Origin: Dyadobacter arcticus
GTDB taxonomy: Bacteria > Bacteroidota > Bacteroidia > Cytophagales > Spirosomataceae
Direction of reading: 5' to 3'
Length of the DNA stretch: 64,000 bases
Assembly (NCBI RefSeq): GCF_011762185.1
Contig: NZ_JAASQJ010000002.1
Span: 1,116,001 to 1,180,000, forward strand
The notes below the pieces were generated by a model. That model made no database searches and had not been told where the DNA came from. It saw nothing but the letters and a program-made list of their open reading frames with translations. The translations under genes and the position numbers were made by a program. This document shows positions 1-7,753 of the stretch, piece by piece (within the stretch, counting starts at the first letter, position 1; every line of letters begins with the position of its first letter).

Positions 1-2
1 CT

Positions 3-1418
3 GCTGCCTCGGTCACGACGGTCATGGCTTTTTTGTATGTGAACCAACTTTCCCAAAATGACCATTTGGTTACAGATGTTAAAAATCTTAAAAGCCAGAT
101 TGAAGTCATTCAGCAGCAACCTGTGCTTGCTGCCAAGACAGACACGATTTATTTGGTTCAAAAAGAGCCTGTTGTTGAAAACCATTACATCATTCCCGAG
201 CGGCAACAGCAGTCTGAAGAATTAGCCGATAATGTTGGGCAACGCGGGAATGAACAACTTGGCAATGTAAATTTGGCTGATTCAGATAAACCTTTGATTG
301 TTTCTCCTGAAATTGAGAACATCGCCAAGCCCAATGCTGAACTTGCTTTAAGGACTGACGTTGAGCCTGATTTAAAAACCAATATATCAACTAGTTATCC
401 TGGAAAAAGCGATTCGAATGTTGAGAAGAACGGCGTAGAACCGACCTCTCCAGTAATTGAAAACGTTGAGATAGTATCGGATGTTCAATCTAAGGCTTTC
501 GAAAATGAATCGGCGATTGCAGGCAATCAAGGTAATCTGTCGGGTGGCCAATTCCAAAAAGCATTGAACAGCGAGTTTGCTGACATGAATGTTAAAAGCG
601 GCACGAGTCTAAATAATGGTCATTCAATTTCCCGACAAATGCAATATGAATTGGCGAGCCGTCTTTCTGCCAAACAAGTTCAGAAAGCACTAAGTCAAGT
701 AAACACTCAGGTTATCAATAACGCACTTACCGCAAATACACAAATTACCAAAGCAACCGCTTCCGATAAGAAGATTGAGAAAACTAATAAGGCTGAAAAC
801 GTAATTCCTAAACTTAATCTGAAAGTACCTTATCGGTTTGGCGGAGGAATTGCTATTGAGGGCAATGGGCAGGCTAAAACAATCGTGGGCGAAGTGCTCA
901 TTGCCAAAAAATTCTCAATCACTGCCGGGATAAGCTGGCTCAAACTCAAACCAATGGAGTTTTTCACCGAAAAAATATTCCGTGAGAAAAATCGCAAGGA
1001 CTTTAAAAGGACGCATCCCAATGAAGTTCCGCTCGCGTTTGATGTATATAACATCCGCGTAAACCCAACATTGGTACAAATACCCCTTACCGTCGCTTTC
1101 CGAAATAACATTAAAGACAATTGGGCGTACTATGCGGGTGTTGGCACAAATATTACGATTGCCTCCCGGGAAAAAGTGTCATTTGATTGCCGGGCTCCTA
1201 ATAATCAGTATTTTAACCAGGTGTTTGACAAAAAGACTGATAACCCTGCCATCAACTCCATCAACTTCTCAATGGGGCTGGAAAAAACCTGGCACCCAAT
1301 TGTTGTACAGGCGGAAGGGTATCTTTATACTTACTTCACACCGCTCACACCTTTAAGCCACAACGCGGGACCTGGGGTAAAGCTTAAATTATTGTATCAA
1401 ATAGGTGGTAAAATGTAA
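3..1418 (+). CDS. Membrane-anchored protein with barrel-like C-terminus (5' end cut off)
   Basis: The frame is open to the left window edge. The first ATG (24) lies inside a hydrophobic stretch (AASVTTVMAFLYV), so this is probably the end of a transmembrane anchor and the true start is upstream. A short helical stretch (VTDVKNLKSQIEVIQQQ) and about 220 polar Asn/Ser/Glu-rich residues follow. From about position 810 to the end, glycine- and aromatic-rich alternating segments resemble an outer-membrane beta-barrel domain. Such TM-linker-barrel proteins are often encoded after an ECF sigma gene in Bacteroidota, but the upstream neighbour is not visible. No enzyme motif was seen and the function is unknown. 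Confidence 0.7.
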   Translation, partial: AASVTTVMAFLYVNQLSQNDHLVTDVKNLKSQIEVIQQQPVLAAKTDTIYLVQKEPVVENHYIIPERQQQSEELADNVGQRGNEQLGNVNLADSDKPLIVSPEIENIAKPNAELALRTDVEPDLKTNISTSYPGKSDSNVEKNGVEPTSPVIENVEIVSDVQSKAFENESAIAGNQGNLSGGQFQKALNSEFADMNVKSGTSLNNGHSISRQMQYELASRLSAKQVQKALSQVNTQVINNALTANTQITKATASDKKIEKTNKAENVIPKLNLKVPYRFGGGIAIEGNGQAKTIVGEVLIAKKFSITAGISWLKLKPMEFFTEKIFREKNRKDFKRTHPNEVPLAFDVYNIRVNPTLVQIPLTVAFRNNIKDNWAYYAGVGTNITIASREKVSFDCRAPNNQYFNQVFDKKTDNPAINSINFSMGLEKTWHPIVVQAEGYLYTYFTPLTPLSHNAGPGVKLKLLYQIGGKM

Positions 1419-1430
1419 ATTAGAGCCATC

Positions 1431-1467
1431 ACTTTCACGGACGGTGTAGAAACTTGTTCGTGAAAGT
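1431..1467 (+). terminator. Stem-loop after the first gene
   Basis: A perfect 9-bp inverted repeat (ACTTTCACG at 1431-1439, CGTGAAAGT at 1459-1467) with a 19-base loop follows the stop codon and is followed by CCTACTTTT. It fits a weak intrinsic terminator. It lies immediately before the -7 box of the next gene, so an operator role cannot be excluded. Confidence 0.5.
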
Positions 1468-1469
1468 CC

Positions 1470-1477
1470 TACTTTTG
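1470..1477 (+). promoter_or_regulatory. Bacteroidota -7 box TACTTTTG before ppx/gppA
   Basis: TACTTTTG matches the Bacteroidota -7 consensus TAnnTTTG and ends 29 bases before the TTG start at 1507, the same distance as the boxes before the genes starting at 7281, 21130 and 28398. No good -33 TTG sits at the usual spacing. The box supports the TTG start. Confidence 0.45.
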
Positions 1478-1506
1478 GTATTTATTTACCCCCTATTATC
1501 GACTCT

Positions 1507-2391
1507 TTGAAATTCGCTGCAATAGATATTGGATCCAATGGTGCCCGAATGCAAATATCCTCTGTATTGCATGATGAAGGCATTTCCCGCTTCAAAAAGG
1601 TAGAGTACGTGCGCTTCCCGCTCCGCCTTGGGCATGATGTGTTTACCCAAGGACGAATCTCGCCCAATAGTGAAGATAGGATGATGAAGCTGATGCTAGC
1701 CTATCAGCTTTTGATGGAATTGCATGAAGTGGATGACTTCATGGCTTGCTCCACTTCGGCTATGCGTGAGGCGGAAAACGGTTTCGAAGTTCGTGACCAT
1801 ATTGAAAAAAGAACAGGAATTCACATTCAGATCATTGATGGCCAGCGTGAGGCTGAGCTGGTTAATAATGTTGTTGTGAAATCTTTGGCCGATGGGCAAT
1901 ATTTGCATATCGATGTCGGCGGTGGAAGTACAGAGCTCAATTTGTATAAAGATCGTGTCAAAATTAATGCTAAGTCCTTCAAATTGGGCTCGGTACGGCT
2001 TTTAGAGGGGAAAGAATCAAAGAATTCCTGGTTAAAAATCAAAGAGTGGATTAATCAAAATGTTGATTACAGCCTGCCAATAGAAGCCGTGGGAACTGGC
2101 GGAAACATTAATAAGCTCTTCGACCTTTCCTCTAAACTATCCGAAAGTTCTACTAGTATAGATGAAATTGAAAGAATGCGGGATTATATCTCACATTTTA
2201 CTTTTGATGAAAGGGTTAATAAGCTTCAACTCAATCCGGATCGTGCCGATGTAATCGTTCCTGCCGGTGATATTTATCTTTCCGCCATGAAGTGGGCTGG
2301 TGCCGCGGTCATCCATGTTCCGGATGTGGGACTCAAAGATGGTATGCTGCAATTGCTTTATGATCGCGCATGCCGCAAAAAAAAGGCCTGA
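1507..2391 (+). CDS. Ppx/GppA-family exopolyphosphatase / guanosine pentaphosphatase
   Basis: The 294-residue product opens with the ASKHA phosphate-1 motif (AAIDIGSNGARM) and has a second glycine-rich phosphate motif (IDVGGGSTELNLY) near residue 139 and GTGGNINKL near residue 199. This is the Ppx/GppA phosphatase family, which removes terminal phosphate from polyphosphate or pppGpp in the cytoplasm. It is a short, single-module form without the C-terminal HD extension of E. coli Ppx. The start is TTG; no ATG lies close upstream and a -7 box at 1470-1477 is correctly placed. The stop codon lies inside a terminator stem. Polyphosphate versus pppGpp specificity cannot be told. Confidence 0.85.
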   Translation: MKFAAIDIGSNGARMQISSVLHDEGISRFKKVEYVRFPLRLGHDVFTQGRISPNSEDRMMKLMLAYQLLMELHEVDDFMACSTSAMREAENGFEVRDHIEKRTGIHIQIIDGQREAELVNNVVVKSLADGQYLHIDVGGGSTELNLYKDRVKINAKSFKLGSVRLLEGKESKNSWLKIKEWINQNVDYSLPIEAVGTGGNINKLFDLSSKLSESSTSIDEIERMRDYISHFTFDERVNKLQLNPDRADVIVPAGDIYLSAMKWAGAAVIHVPDVGLKDGMLQLLYDRACRKKKA

Positions 2392-2402
2392 GACAGGCCT
2401 TT
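2382..2402 (+). terminator. Intrinsic terminator overlapping the ppx/gppA stop codon
   Basis: AAAGGCCTG (2382-2390), loop AGA, CAGGCCTTT (2394-2402) forms a perfect 9-bp stem with A/T runs on both sides. The TGA stop (2389-2391) is in the stem and loop. It lies between convergent genes, so it probably works in both directions and also ends the operon on the minus strand. Confidence 0.8.
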
Positions 2403-2422
2403 AAATTTTCACTTCAATATTA

Positions 2423-2791
2423 CTACCAAACCTGCTCCAAATCTTTTGGGCCGTATTTGTGATTTCGTTCGGTAAAAACAGAACCGCTGCTTTCGCGTTT
2501 CAGAGCCAAGTGATCCTTTTTGCCTAATTTGGCAATTGCTGCAACCGGAAACAGAACGATAAAGAAAACCGCCGATAAAAGGATCTTACCATTAATAGCC
2601 CCCAGGACTTCGGCAATTTTATACCATCCCTTCACGATCAGATCTCCAACAACCGGAATGGCAATGCTTAAAACGCCAACTGCAGCAGCTGCGACCAGGA
2701 AGTAAGGATATCTGGATTTAAAAATAAAGTATAATACGACCAACCCGGTAACAATGACCAACTGCGCCTTGGCCTTTTCTGATTCACTCAT
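2423..2791 (-). CDS. SxtJ-family membrane protein
   Basis: The 122-residue protein begins MSESEKAKAQ at the ATG at 2791; an in-frame TTG at 2827 would add 12 unlikely residues. Three hydrophobic segments are visible (VIVTGLVVLYFIF, YFLVAAAAVGVLSIAIPVV, ILLSAVFFIVLFPVAAI), then a polar tail with Tyr and Trp near the end. This layout fits the SxtJ family, first named in cyanobacterial saxitoxin clusters and commonly encoded beside NodU/CmcH carbamoyltransferases and DUF5989 proteins, as here. The biochemical role of SxtJ is not known. It is the last gene of the operon, before the terminator at 2382-2402. Confidence 0.7.
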   Translation of the reverse strand: MSESEKAKAQLVIVTGLVVLYFIFKSRYPYFLVAAAAVGVLSIAIPVVGDLIVKGWYKIAEVLGAINGKILLSAVFFIVLFPVAAIAKLGKKDHLALKRESSGSVFTERNHKYGPKDLEQVW

Positions 2792-2875
2792 CTGATATAT
2801 GGAAAGTTGTAATACGCTGGTATTCAAGATACCAGCGCATAAGTAAATTCTTAGTTAAGTCTGTATAACAGGCTT

Positions 2876-3025
2876 TTAGAACAGTGTATAAATAAAGGGA
2901 GCCACAGCCGAACCTCCGCCAATCACGATCAATACTCCGATCAACAGCAGAACAATAATTACGGGAGCCAGCCACCATTTCTTGCGCTCCTTCATAAATG
3001 CAAATAAGTCTGTCAGAAAATCCAT
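2876..3025 (-). CDS. DUF5989-family single-pass membrane protein, 49 residues
   Basis: The minus strand encodes an uninterrupted 49-residue protein beginning MDFLTDLFAFMKERKKWWL, followed by a transmembrane helix (PVIIVLLLIGVLIVIGGG) and ending SAVAPFIYTLF. The amphipathic start with KERKKWW, one helix and the SAVAPFIYTLF end are characteristic of DUF5989, a tiny family found with carbamoyltransferase and SxtJ genes. The ATG is at 3023-3025 and TAA at 2876-2878. It lies 70 bp after the SGNH hydrolase gene and 84 bp before sxtJ. Function is unknown; a small subunit holding the membrane SGNH/SxtJ proteins together is one inference. Confidence 0.85.
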   Translation of the reverse strand: MDFLTDLFAFMKERKKWWLAPVIIVLLLIGVLIVIGGGSAVAPFIYTLF

Positions 3026-3095
3026 CTTGTTTTACGTTTTAATTCAATTATAAAATTAAAATACTTTCTTCATTATTAAGTCAAAAAACATGCGT

Positions 3096-4211
3096 TCAGT
3101 GCATTGCATTGTAAAGCCGGTCGGCAATAAGTCCATTTAGCGTAGCGCTTCCATGACCGTCATTCTTCCCCACCACACGCTCTTTTTCAGGAATTTTGAC
3201 GATTCCATCATTAATCCCGACGATCTTAACCTGTTTGGCCCTAAGAAACTCCTCAACAGGTTTCGTATATCCAGCACTTTTATCAATTTGGAATAAAAAT
3301 GGAATGAAAACCGCATACATTTCAGCTTTGGTACTATCTCTGTAAGAGGTAATTGCAGATAAGTCGCGTAGGTGCGGATTCAGGACGGTAGTATCCGTGT
3401 AGGCTGTCTGAACAAATTTTTCAAAAGTACTAAAACCTGCATGCGGCAATTGCCAGTAGATAAAGTTTGGCAAGTAAAACCGCTTTACGATTGTTGCCAG
3501 AGGTCCATTCAGGTCAGCATAGGGTTCTGCTCCTGATAAGGTCAGCCCTTTTTCCCGGCCAACTTTTTCAATGTCATTCGGAAAATATTCGAGTATAATA
3601 ATATCCGGTTTCACCGGAAATTCCTGTAATCGCTTTGCTTCATCCCGGGTATCAGCACCCGACATTCCCAGGTTATAAACGGTGTATTTATCTGCACCAA
3701 GCTTAGCTTCCAGAATGTTGGAAAATCTTTCGTTCACGTCTTTCAAACCATGACCGGCGGCAAAAGAATCGCCAATCACCAATACCTGCTTTTTACCAAC
3801 CTCTTCTATTATTTCTTTATCATGGTAGCCCAGTGAATTGACGGGCTTCCAATACTTTTCCCACCAAATCTGCGATGCTTTGGAAAGTACCCCTTCATGA
3901 CTTTGCGGAATGTACATGAAAACAATTTCAAGGAAAATCAAGGTGACGATAAGCGGAATTGCGATGGTTATCACATTGGCTATCAAACCTTTGGCTTTGC
4001 TTTTTACTACACCGTAATAAAAAATCCTGAGGATTTCGATCATCAGCAAAAACCAGAATGCGAATTTTGCTAATCTGACGTACCAGCTATCACTCTGGGG
4101 GAAACCGGGATAGTCAAATTTGATATGAAATCTATCCGGGTAAAATAGAAATACAAAGAGCAGCCCGAGAAAAATAATCCTTATCAGACTGGTTACAATT
4201 TTAGATACCAT
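3096..4211 (-). CDS. Membrane-bound SGNH/GDSL hydrolase-like protein
   Basis: In 371 residues, three hydrophobic helices (about 8-24, 49-66, 79-99) precede an extracytoplasmic domain with the SGNH nucleophile motif VIGDSFAAGHG (Ser149), a glycine block (NLGMSGADT), the Asn block (EYFPNDIE) and a C-terminal Asp/His block (NDGHGSATLN, Asp351/His353). These are the four SGNH conserved blocks, used by esterases and O-acetyl transfer or removal enzymes acting on polysaccharides. It starts 25 bp after the carbamoyltransferase stop, so both are probably co-transcribed. The substrate is likely the same surface or secreted molecule; this is inference. Confidence 0.8.
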   Translation of the reverse strand: MVSKIVTSLIRIIFLGLLFVFLFYPDRFHIKFDYPGFPQSDSWYVRLAKFAFWFLLMIEILRIFYYGVVKSKAKGLIANVITIAIPLIVTLIFLEIVFMYIPQSHEGVLSKASQIWWEKYWKPVNSLGYHDKEIIEEVGKKQVLVIGDSFAAGHGLKDVNERFSNILEAKLGADKYTVYNLGMSGADTRDEAKRLQEFPVKPDIIILEYFPNDIEKVGREKGLTLSGAEPYADLNGPLATIVKRFYLPNFIYWQLPHAGFSTFEKFVQTAYTDTTVLNPHLRDLSAITSYRDSTKAEMYAVFIPFLFQIDKSAGYTKPVEEFLRAKQVKIVGINDGIVKIPEKERVVGKNDGHGSATLNGLIADRLYNAMH

Positions 4212-4236
4212 TAGTGTTGCTGATCATGGAAGGTTA

Positions 4237-6099
4237 TTAATCCAGAACAAATTCTTCCTTCCAATTGTCTTTCTCAAGCCACTCCGGTTGGAGTTTCTTA
4301 TTAAAGATGAAATTGCCCACTACCAGATAATCCATTTCGGTACGCATAAAACATCTGTAAGAATCATTGGGAGTACATACGATCGGTTCCCCGCGGACAT
4401 TGAAGCTGGTATTTACAATTACCGCATAACCTGTGAGGGCCTTGAAAGAATTGATCAGGTCGTAATAACGCGGATTGGTTTCTTTGTGAACCGTCTGAAT
4501 CCTTGCAGAATAATCAATGTGGGTGATAGAAGGCAGGTCGGAACGTTCGAAATAAAGCTTTTCACGAAGATCCATTGAACTGTAATTCGCTGGAACATCT
4601 TTTCGACGCCTTTCAGCCACAGGATGGACTAAAAGCATATAAGGTGAAATGCCGTCGTAATCAAAGTAATCAGAGCAGTCTTCGGATAAAACGGATGGCG
4701 CAAAAGGCCTGAAAGATTCTCTATATTTAATTTTGAGGTTCAGTTTTTTCTGCATCTCAGCGTTTCTTGGATCGCCCAGGATACTTCTTCCTCCAAGAGC
4801 CCGGGGGCCAAATTCCATTCTTCCCTGAACCCACCCTACCACGTTTCCTTCGGACAATAATTTGGCGGCTTCATCTGCCAGTTCTCCGAAATTGTCATAG
4901 TAAGTATAAACCGCTTTGTATTTCTTTGCAGTCAATGCGACGTCCAGATCAGAGAATGTTGGCCCAAGATAGGAACCTCGCATTGCGTCAGCTTTCCAGG
5001 TAATATTTCTTTCCTGTTGAAAATAAATATGATAAGCCGCTTGTGCAGCGCCTAATGCACCTCCTGCGTCTCCCGCAGCAGGTTGAATAAAAATATCTTT
5101 GAAAATATTGGCTTTCTGAAGTTTCCCGTTGGACACGCAGTTCAATGCAACGCCACCTGCCATGCACAGATAATCCGCTCCTGTGAGTCGCTTGGCTTCT
5201 TTTGCCATCCGGATAACAGCCTCTTCAGTAATATTTTGAATGGCTAAACCCAGATTGCAATGAATGGCTTCCAAGGGATCTTCCGGCTTTCTTGTTTTAA
5301 ATCCGAAAAGCGCCTCCCACTTATCCTCATTCACCATTTTCAACCCGGTTGCATAATCAAAATATTCCTGATCAAGCCAAACGGATCCATCTTCTTTCAG
5401 GTCTACAAGCTCTTTCAGAATGATATCTTCGTATTTTTTGATGTCAGGCGAATTTGGATCACCGTATGGAGCAAGGCCCATTAATTTATATTCGCCCGAA
5501 TTAACCCTAAAACCCAGAAAATAGGTAAATGCAGAATATAAAAGACCTAAGGAATGGGGAAAGCGAAGTTCTTTAAGAATGCTGATATCCTTCCCTTCCC
5601 CGAGACAAATGGAAGCTGTTGCCCACTCGCCAACGCCATCAATCGTTAAAATGGCCGATTTTTCAAATGGGGAGGGATAGAAAGCACTTGCTGCGTGAGA
5701 AAGGTGATGCTCCGGGAAAAGCATCTTTACTTTTTTCTTTTTATCGTAGCCCAATTTCACCAGTTCTTCATTGATCAGGCGCTTCAAAAACATTTTTTCT
5801 TTAATCCAGACAGGCATTGCAGTCAGGAAAGACCTTACCCCTTTGGGTGCAAATGCATAGTAGGTTTCAAGCAATCTTTCGAATTTCAAAAGGGGCTTGT
5901 CGTAAAAAACGATCGCGTCAAGTTCGTTGAGGGATAATCCGCCATATTCCAGACAAAATGCTACGGCATTGGAGGGAAAACCTGGATCGTGCTTTTTACG
6001 GGTAAATCGTTCTTCCTGCGCTGCTGCTACAATTTCACCATTGTCAATAAGAGCCGCCGCAGAATCATGATAGAAAGCAGAAATACCTAAAATTTTCAT
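4237..6099 (-). CDS. Carbamoyltransferase (NodU/CmcH/TobZ family)
   Basis: The 620-residue protein has the two-domain layout of O-carbamoyltransferases. An N-terminal Kae1-like domain opens MKILGISAFYHDSAAAL and carries the metal-binding HHLSHAASAF (His131, His132, His135), TIDGVGEWA (from 152) and AGGVALNCVSNGKL. A C-terminal YrdC-like domain has the GRMEFGPRALGGRSIL signature and ends in NTSFNVRGEPIV. Enzymes of this family make a carbamoyl-adenylate from carbamoyl phosphate and ATP and transfer the carbamoyl group to a hydroxyl of a sugar or natural product. Length is normal and key residues are intact. The acceptor is unknown. Confidence 0.93.
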   Translation of the reverse strand: MKILGISAFYHDSAAALIDNGEIVAAAQEERFTRKKHDPGFPSNAVAFCLEYGGLSLNELDAIVFYDKPLLKFERLLETYYAFAPKGVRSFLTAMPVWIKEKMFLKRLINEELVKLGYDKKKKVKMLFPEHHLSHAASAFYPSPFEKSAILTIDGVGEWATASICLGEGKDISILKELRFPHSLGLLYSAFTYFLGFRVNSGEYKLMGLAPYGDPNSPDIKKYEDIILKELVDLKEDGSVWLDQEYFDYATGLKMVNEDKWEALFGFKTRKPEDPLEAIHCNLGLAIQNITEEAVIRMAKEAKRLTGADYLCMAGGVALNCVSNGKLQKANIFKDIFIQPAAGDAGGALGAAQAAYHIYFQQERNITWKADAMRGSYLGPTFSDLDVALTAKKYKAVYTYYDNFGELADEAAKLLSEGNVVGWVQGRMEFGPRALGGRSILGDPRNAEMQKKLNLKIKYRESFRPFAPSVLSEDCSDYFDYDGISPYMLLVHPVAERRRKDVPANYSSMDLREKLYFERSDLPSITHIDYSARIQTVHKETNPRYYDLINSFKALTGYAVIVNTSFNVRGEPIVCTPNDSYRCFMRTEMDYLVVGNFIFNKKLQPEWLEKDNWKEEFVLD

Positions 6100-6154
6100 T
6101 AAAATATTAAAATTATGTGTACAGTTACACCCATACCGTCTAAAAGGCGTGCAA

Positions 6155-6173
6155 GTTAAGCATTTTGCTTAAC
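6155..6173 (-). other. Stem-loop between the first two genes of the carbamoyltransferase operon
   Basis: GTTAAGCA (6155-6162), loop TTT, TGCTTAAC (6166-6173) is a perfect 8-bp inverted repeat, with TGCA flanks that could lengthen the stem. There is no T run after it on the minus strand, so it is unlikely to be a full terminator. An RNA-processing or attenuating hairpin is possible. Confidence 0.4.
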
Positions 6174-6246
6174 CGTGCAATCAGGCACTGTGCCGTTTGT
6201 CTAAAGGTAACGGGAGTTTAATAAACCAACAATCCCGAAAACATTC

Positions 6247-7281
6247 CTACTTAAGCAATTTTTGCCGGACCATAAATCGCTCGATTTCATGGGCAAATCT
6301 TTGCGCTCCCGGTTCACTTAAATGACATACGTCACAAAACAAAGTCGAATCTTTTGGCATTGCTGCTTCCATATCCAGGAAAAGCACTTTATTGTTTTGA
6401 ACCAGTTTCCGAAGAACCTGATTATGCGTTTCTATTCCTTTCTTAACATTATCCGGTTTCCCCCATATTGTAACAGGCGATGCGTACATGCAACCCGCAA
6501 AATGTTTCATATCAATCTGTTCACCAGTCAATTTCACATTGGGTGGGAAATAAGTGGCGTAGCTCATCATTATCAACTTATCCCCGCGGAGCTTCGCAGT
6601 TTCGATCAGATCGGCGAGGTTCTTTTCGTAGGAAGCCGCCGTTTTAATGTCCGAACCATAAGCGGCATATTGTGGATCAACCTTCTCCTGACTGATGTAA
6701 ACTTTGTGCGTTAATTTGTCGCTGATGTATTGGATCGTCCGCCCGACCAGATAGGGAATGACCGTAAAATTGATTTCGGGATGGGCTTGCAGAAGATGAA
6801 TGTCGCTATACCACTTAATGTGAGAATAATCGTTTCTGAAATCCTTTGCAGGAATATTGTTCGCCCGATTTTCATTAATGGCTTCATAATAAACCACCAG
6901 GTCAAATCGCTGCTTTTCAAGTAATTTGTATTTTAAATAATTATCCAGTGAGGTATGTCCAGCCCCCGCAATATTATAAAATGCAAACTTCTTGTCCCCA
7001 TATTCTTTTTTCAAAATCGTATCCAGCCTGCCTTCGAGATTGGACCATGGAGTGCTCACAACCGACCCGCCAAGAATCAAAATATCAAAAACCGCATCGT
7101 CACTTTTAATGACTTTTTTGCGGATAGGCTCCAGATTGGTGTAGTAGCTTTTATAAATGTTGTCTGATGGTTTCAGAAATGGGTAACCCAGAAAAACGAC
7201 GCTTAACCGTAATAAAATCTCTGTTAGCAGAAAAAGAATCAGGAAAAATATAGAGGAAAAGATGAGTAAACGTAATCTCAT
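6247..7281 (-). CDS. Secreted or membrane-anchored SGNH/GDSL hydrolase-like protein
   Basis: The 344-residue product starts with an uncleaved-looking hydrophobic anchor (LLIFSSIFFLILFLLTEILL). A single extracytoplasmic domain follows: nucleophile block ILGGSVVSTPW near residue 70, glycine block NIAGAGHTSLDN, YEAINENRAN (Asn block) and C-terminal DVCHLSEPGAQRF with the Asp-x-x-His pair. All four SGNH blocks can be recognised, with GGS in place of GDS, a variant seen in many membrane SGNH proteins. It is the first gene after the promoter at 7311-7343 and lies 147 bp before the carbamoyltransferase gene. Esterase activity is plausible but unproven. Confidence 0.75.
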   Translation of the reverse strand: MRLRLLIFSSIFFLILFLLTEILLRLSVVFLGYPFLKPSDNIYKSYYTNLEPIRKKVIKSDDAVFDILILGGSVVSTPWSNLEGRLDTILKKEYGDKKFAFYNIAGAGHTSLDNYLKYKLLEKQRFDLVVYYEAINENRANNIPAKDFRNDYSHIKWYSDIHLLQAHPEINFTVIPYLVGRTIQYISDKLTHKVYISQEKVDPQYAAYGSDIKTAASYEKNLADLIETAKLRGDKLIMMSYATYFPPNVKLTGEQIDMKHFAGCMYASPVTIWGKPDNVKKGIETHNQVLRKLVQNNKVLFLDMEAAMPKDSTLFCDVCHLSEPGAQRFAHEIERFMVRQKLLK

Positions 7282-7310
7282 TACGGTCCTATAACTGATA
7301 AGGTTAAATG

Positions 7311-7343
7311 CAAAGATAGTAATCCCGAAAATCTTTGAAACAA
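7311..7343 (-). promoter_or_regulatory. Promoter of the carbamoyltransferase/SGNH operon
   Basis: On the minus strand, TTG (7343-7341), a 22-base spacer and TATCTTTG (7318-7311) match the Bacteroidota -33/-7 promoter. The -7 box ends 29 bases before the ATG at 7281. No comparable promoter was seen between this gene and the terminator at 2382-2402, so the five genes may be one transcription unit. Confidence 0.55.
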
Positions 7344-7399
7344 TATATCAGCTGCTTACCTATAATACTATCGTTAAATATCAAAAATTAATCCTAGTC

Positions 7400-7745
7400 G
7401 GGTTAAAGGGGTCCGGGGTGTCCAATGTTGTTCGGGATGGGCCGGTGTAGTTCGGAATGGTCATTGAGTTATTAATTGTCAATTATGGTCATTTGTTGTT
7501 TGGGTGGTTCGGAACGGTTTGGGTAGTACGGGGGTGGTATGGGATAGTTCGGAATTGTCATAGGGTCATAATTGGTTTGATTTTTCTAGTTAACTATACA
7601 AAAACTTCATAATAAATGACATTTCCTGAAAACAAATGACGAAACCTGACTAAAAAATGAGCCCTGCAACAATACCGAACAATCCCGAACAACAAATGAC
7701 CACCTCTGACCACAAATGACAAAACCTGATCTCAAACGACCACCC
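7400..7745. repeat. Two inverted arrays of a degenerate 10-bp repeat unit
   Basis: This 472-bp gene-free stretch (7282-7753) holds no ORF. From about 7611 to 7745 the sequence reads as consecutive 10-base units of the form AC-N6-TG or AC-N6-GA, often with CAAATG or ACCTG cores. From about 7420 to 7570 the units read as the reverse complement (CA-N6-GT, with GTCATTTGT and TTCGG cores). Left and right share a perfect 15-base inverted repeat: 7486-7500 versus 7688-7702. An AT-rich centre (7571-7612) separates the halves. The period equals about one DNA helical turn and is not a multiple of three, so it is not coding. Confidence 0.7.
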
Positions 7746-7753
7746 CGAACCAA

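Noticed and set aside
7400..7745. CRISPR array
   Set aside because: Units are 10 bases, degenerate and contiguous, with no conserved longer repeat, no unique spacers and no cas genes.
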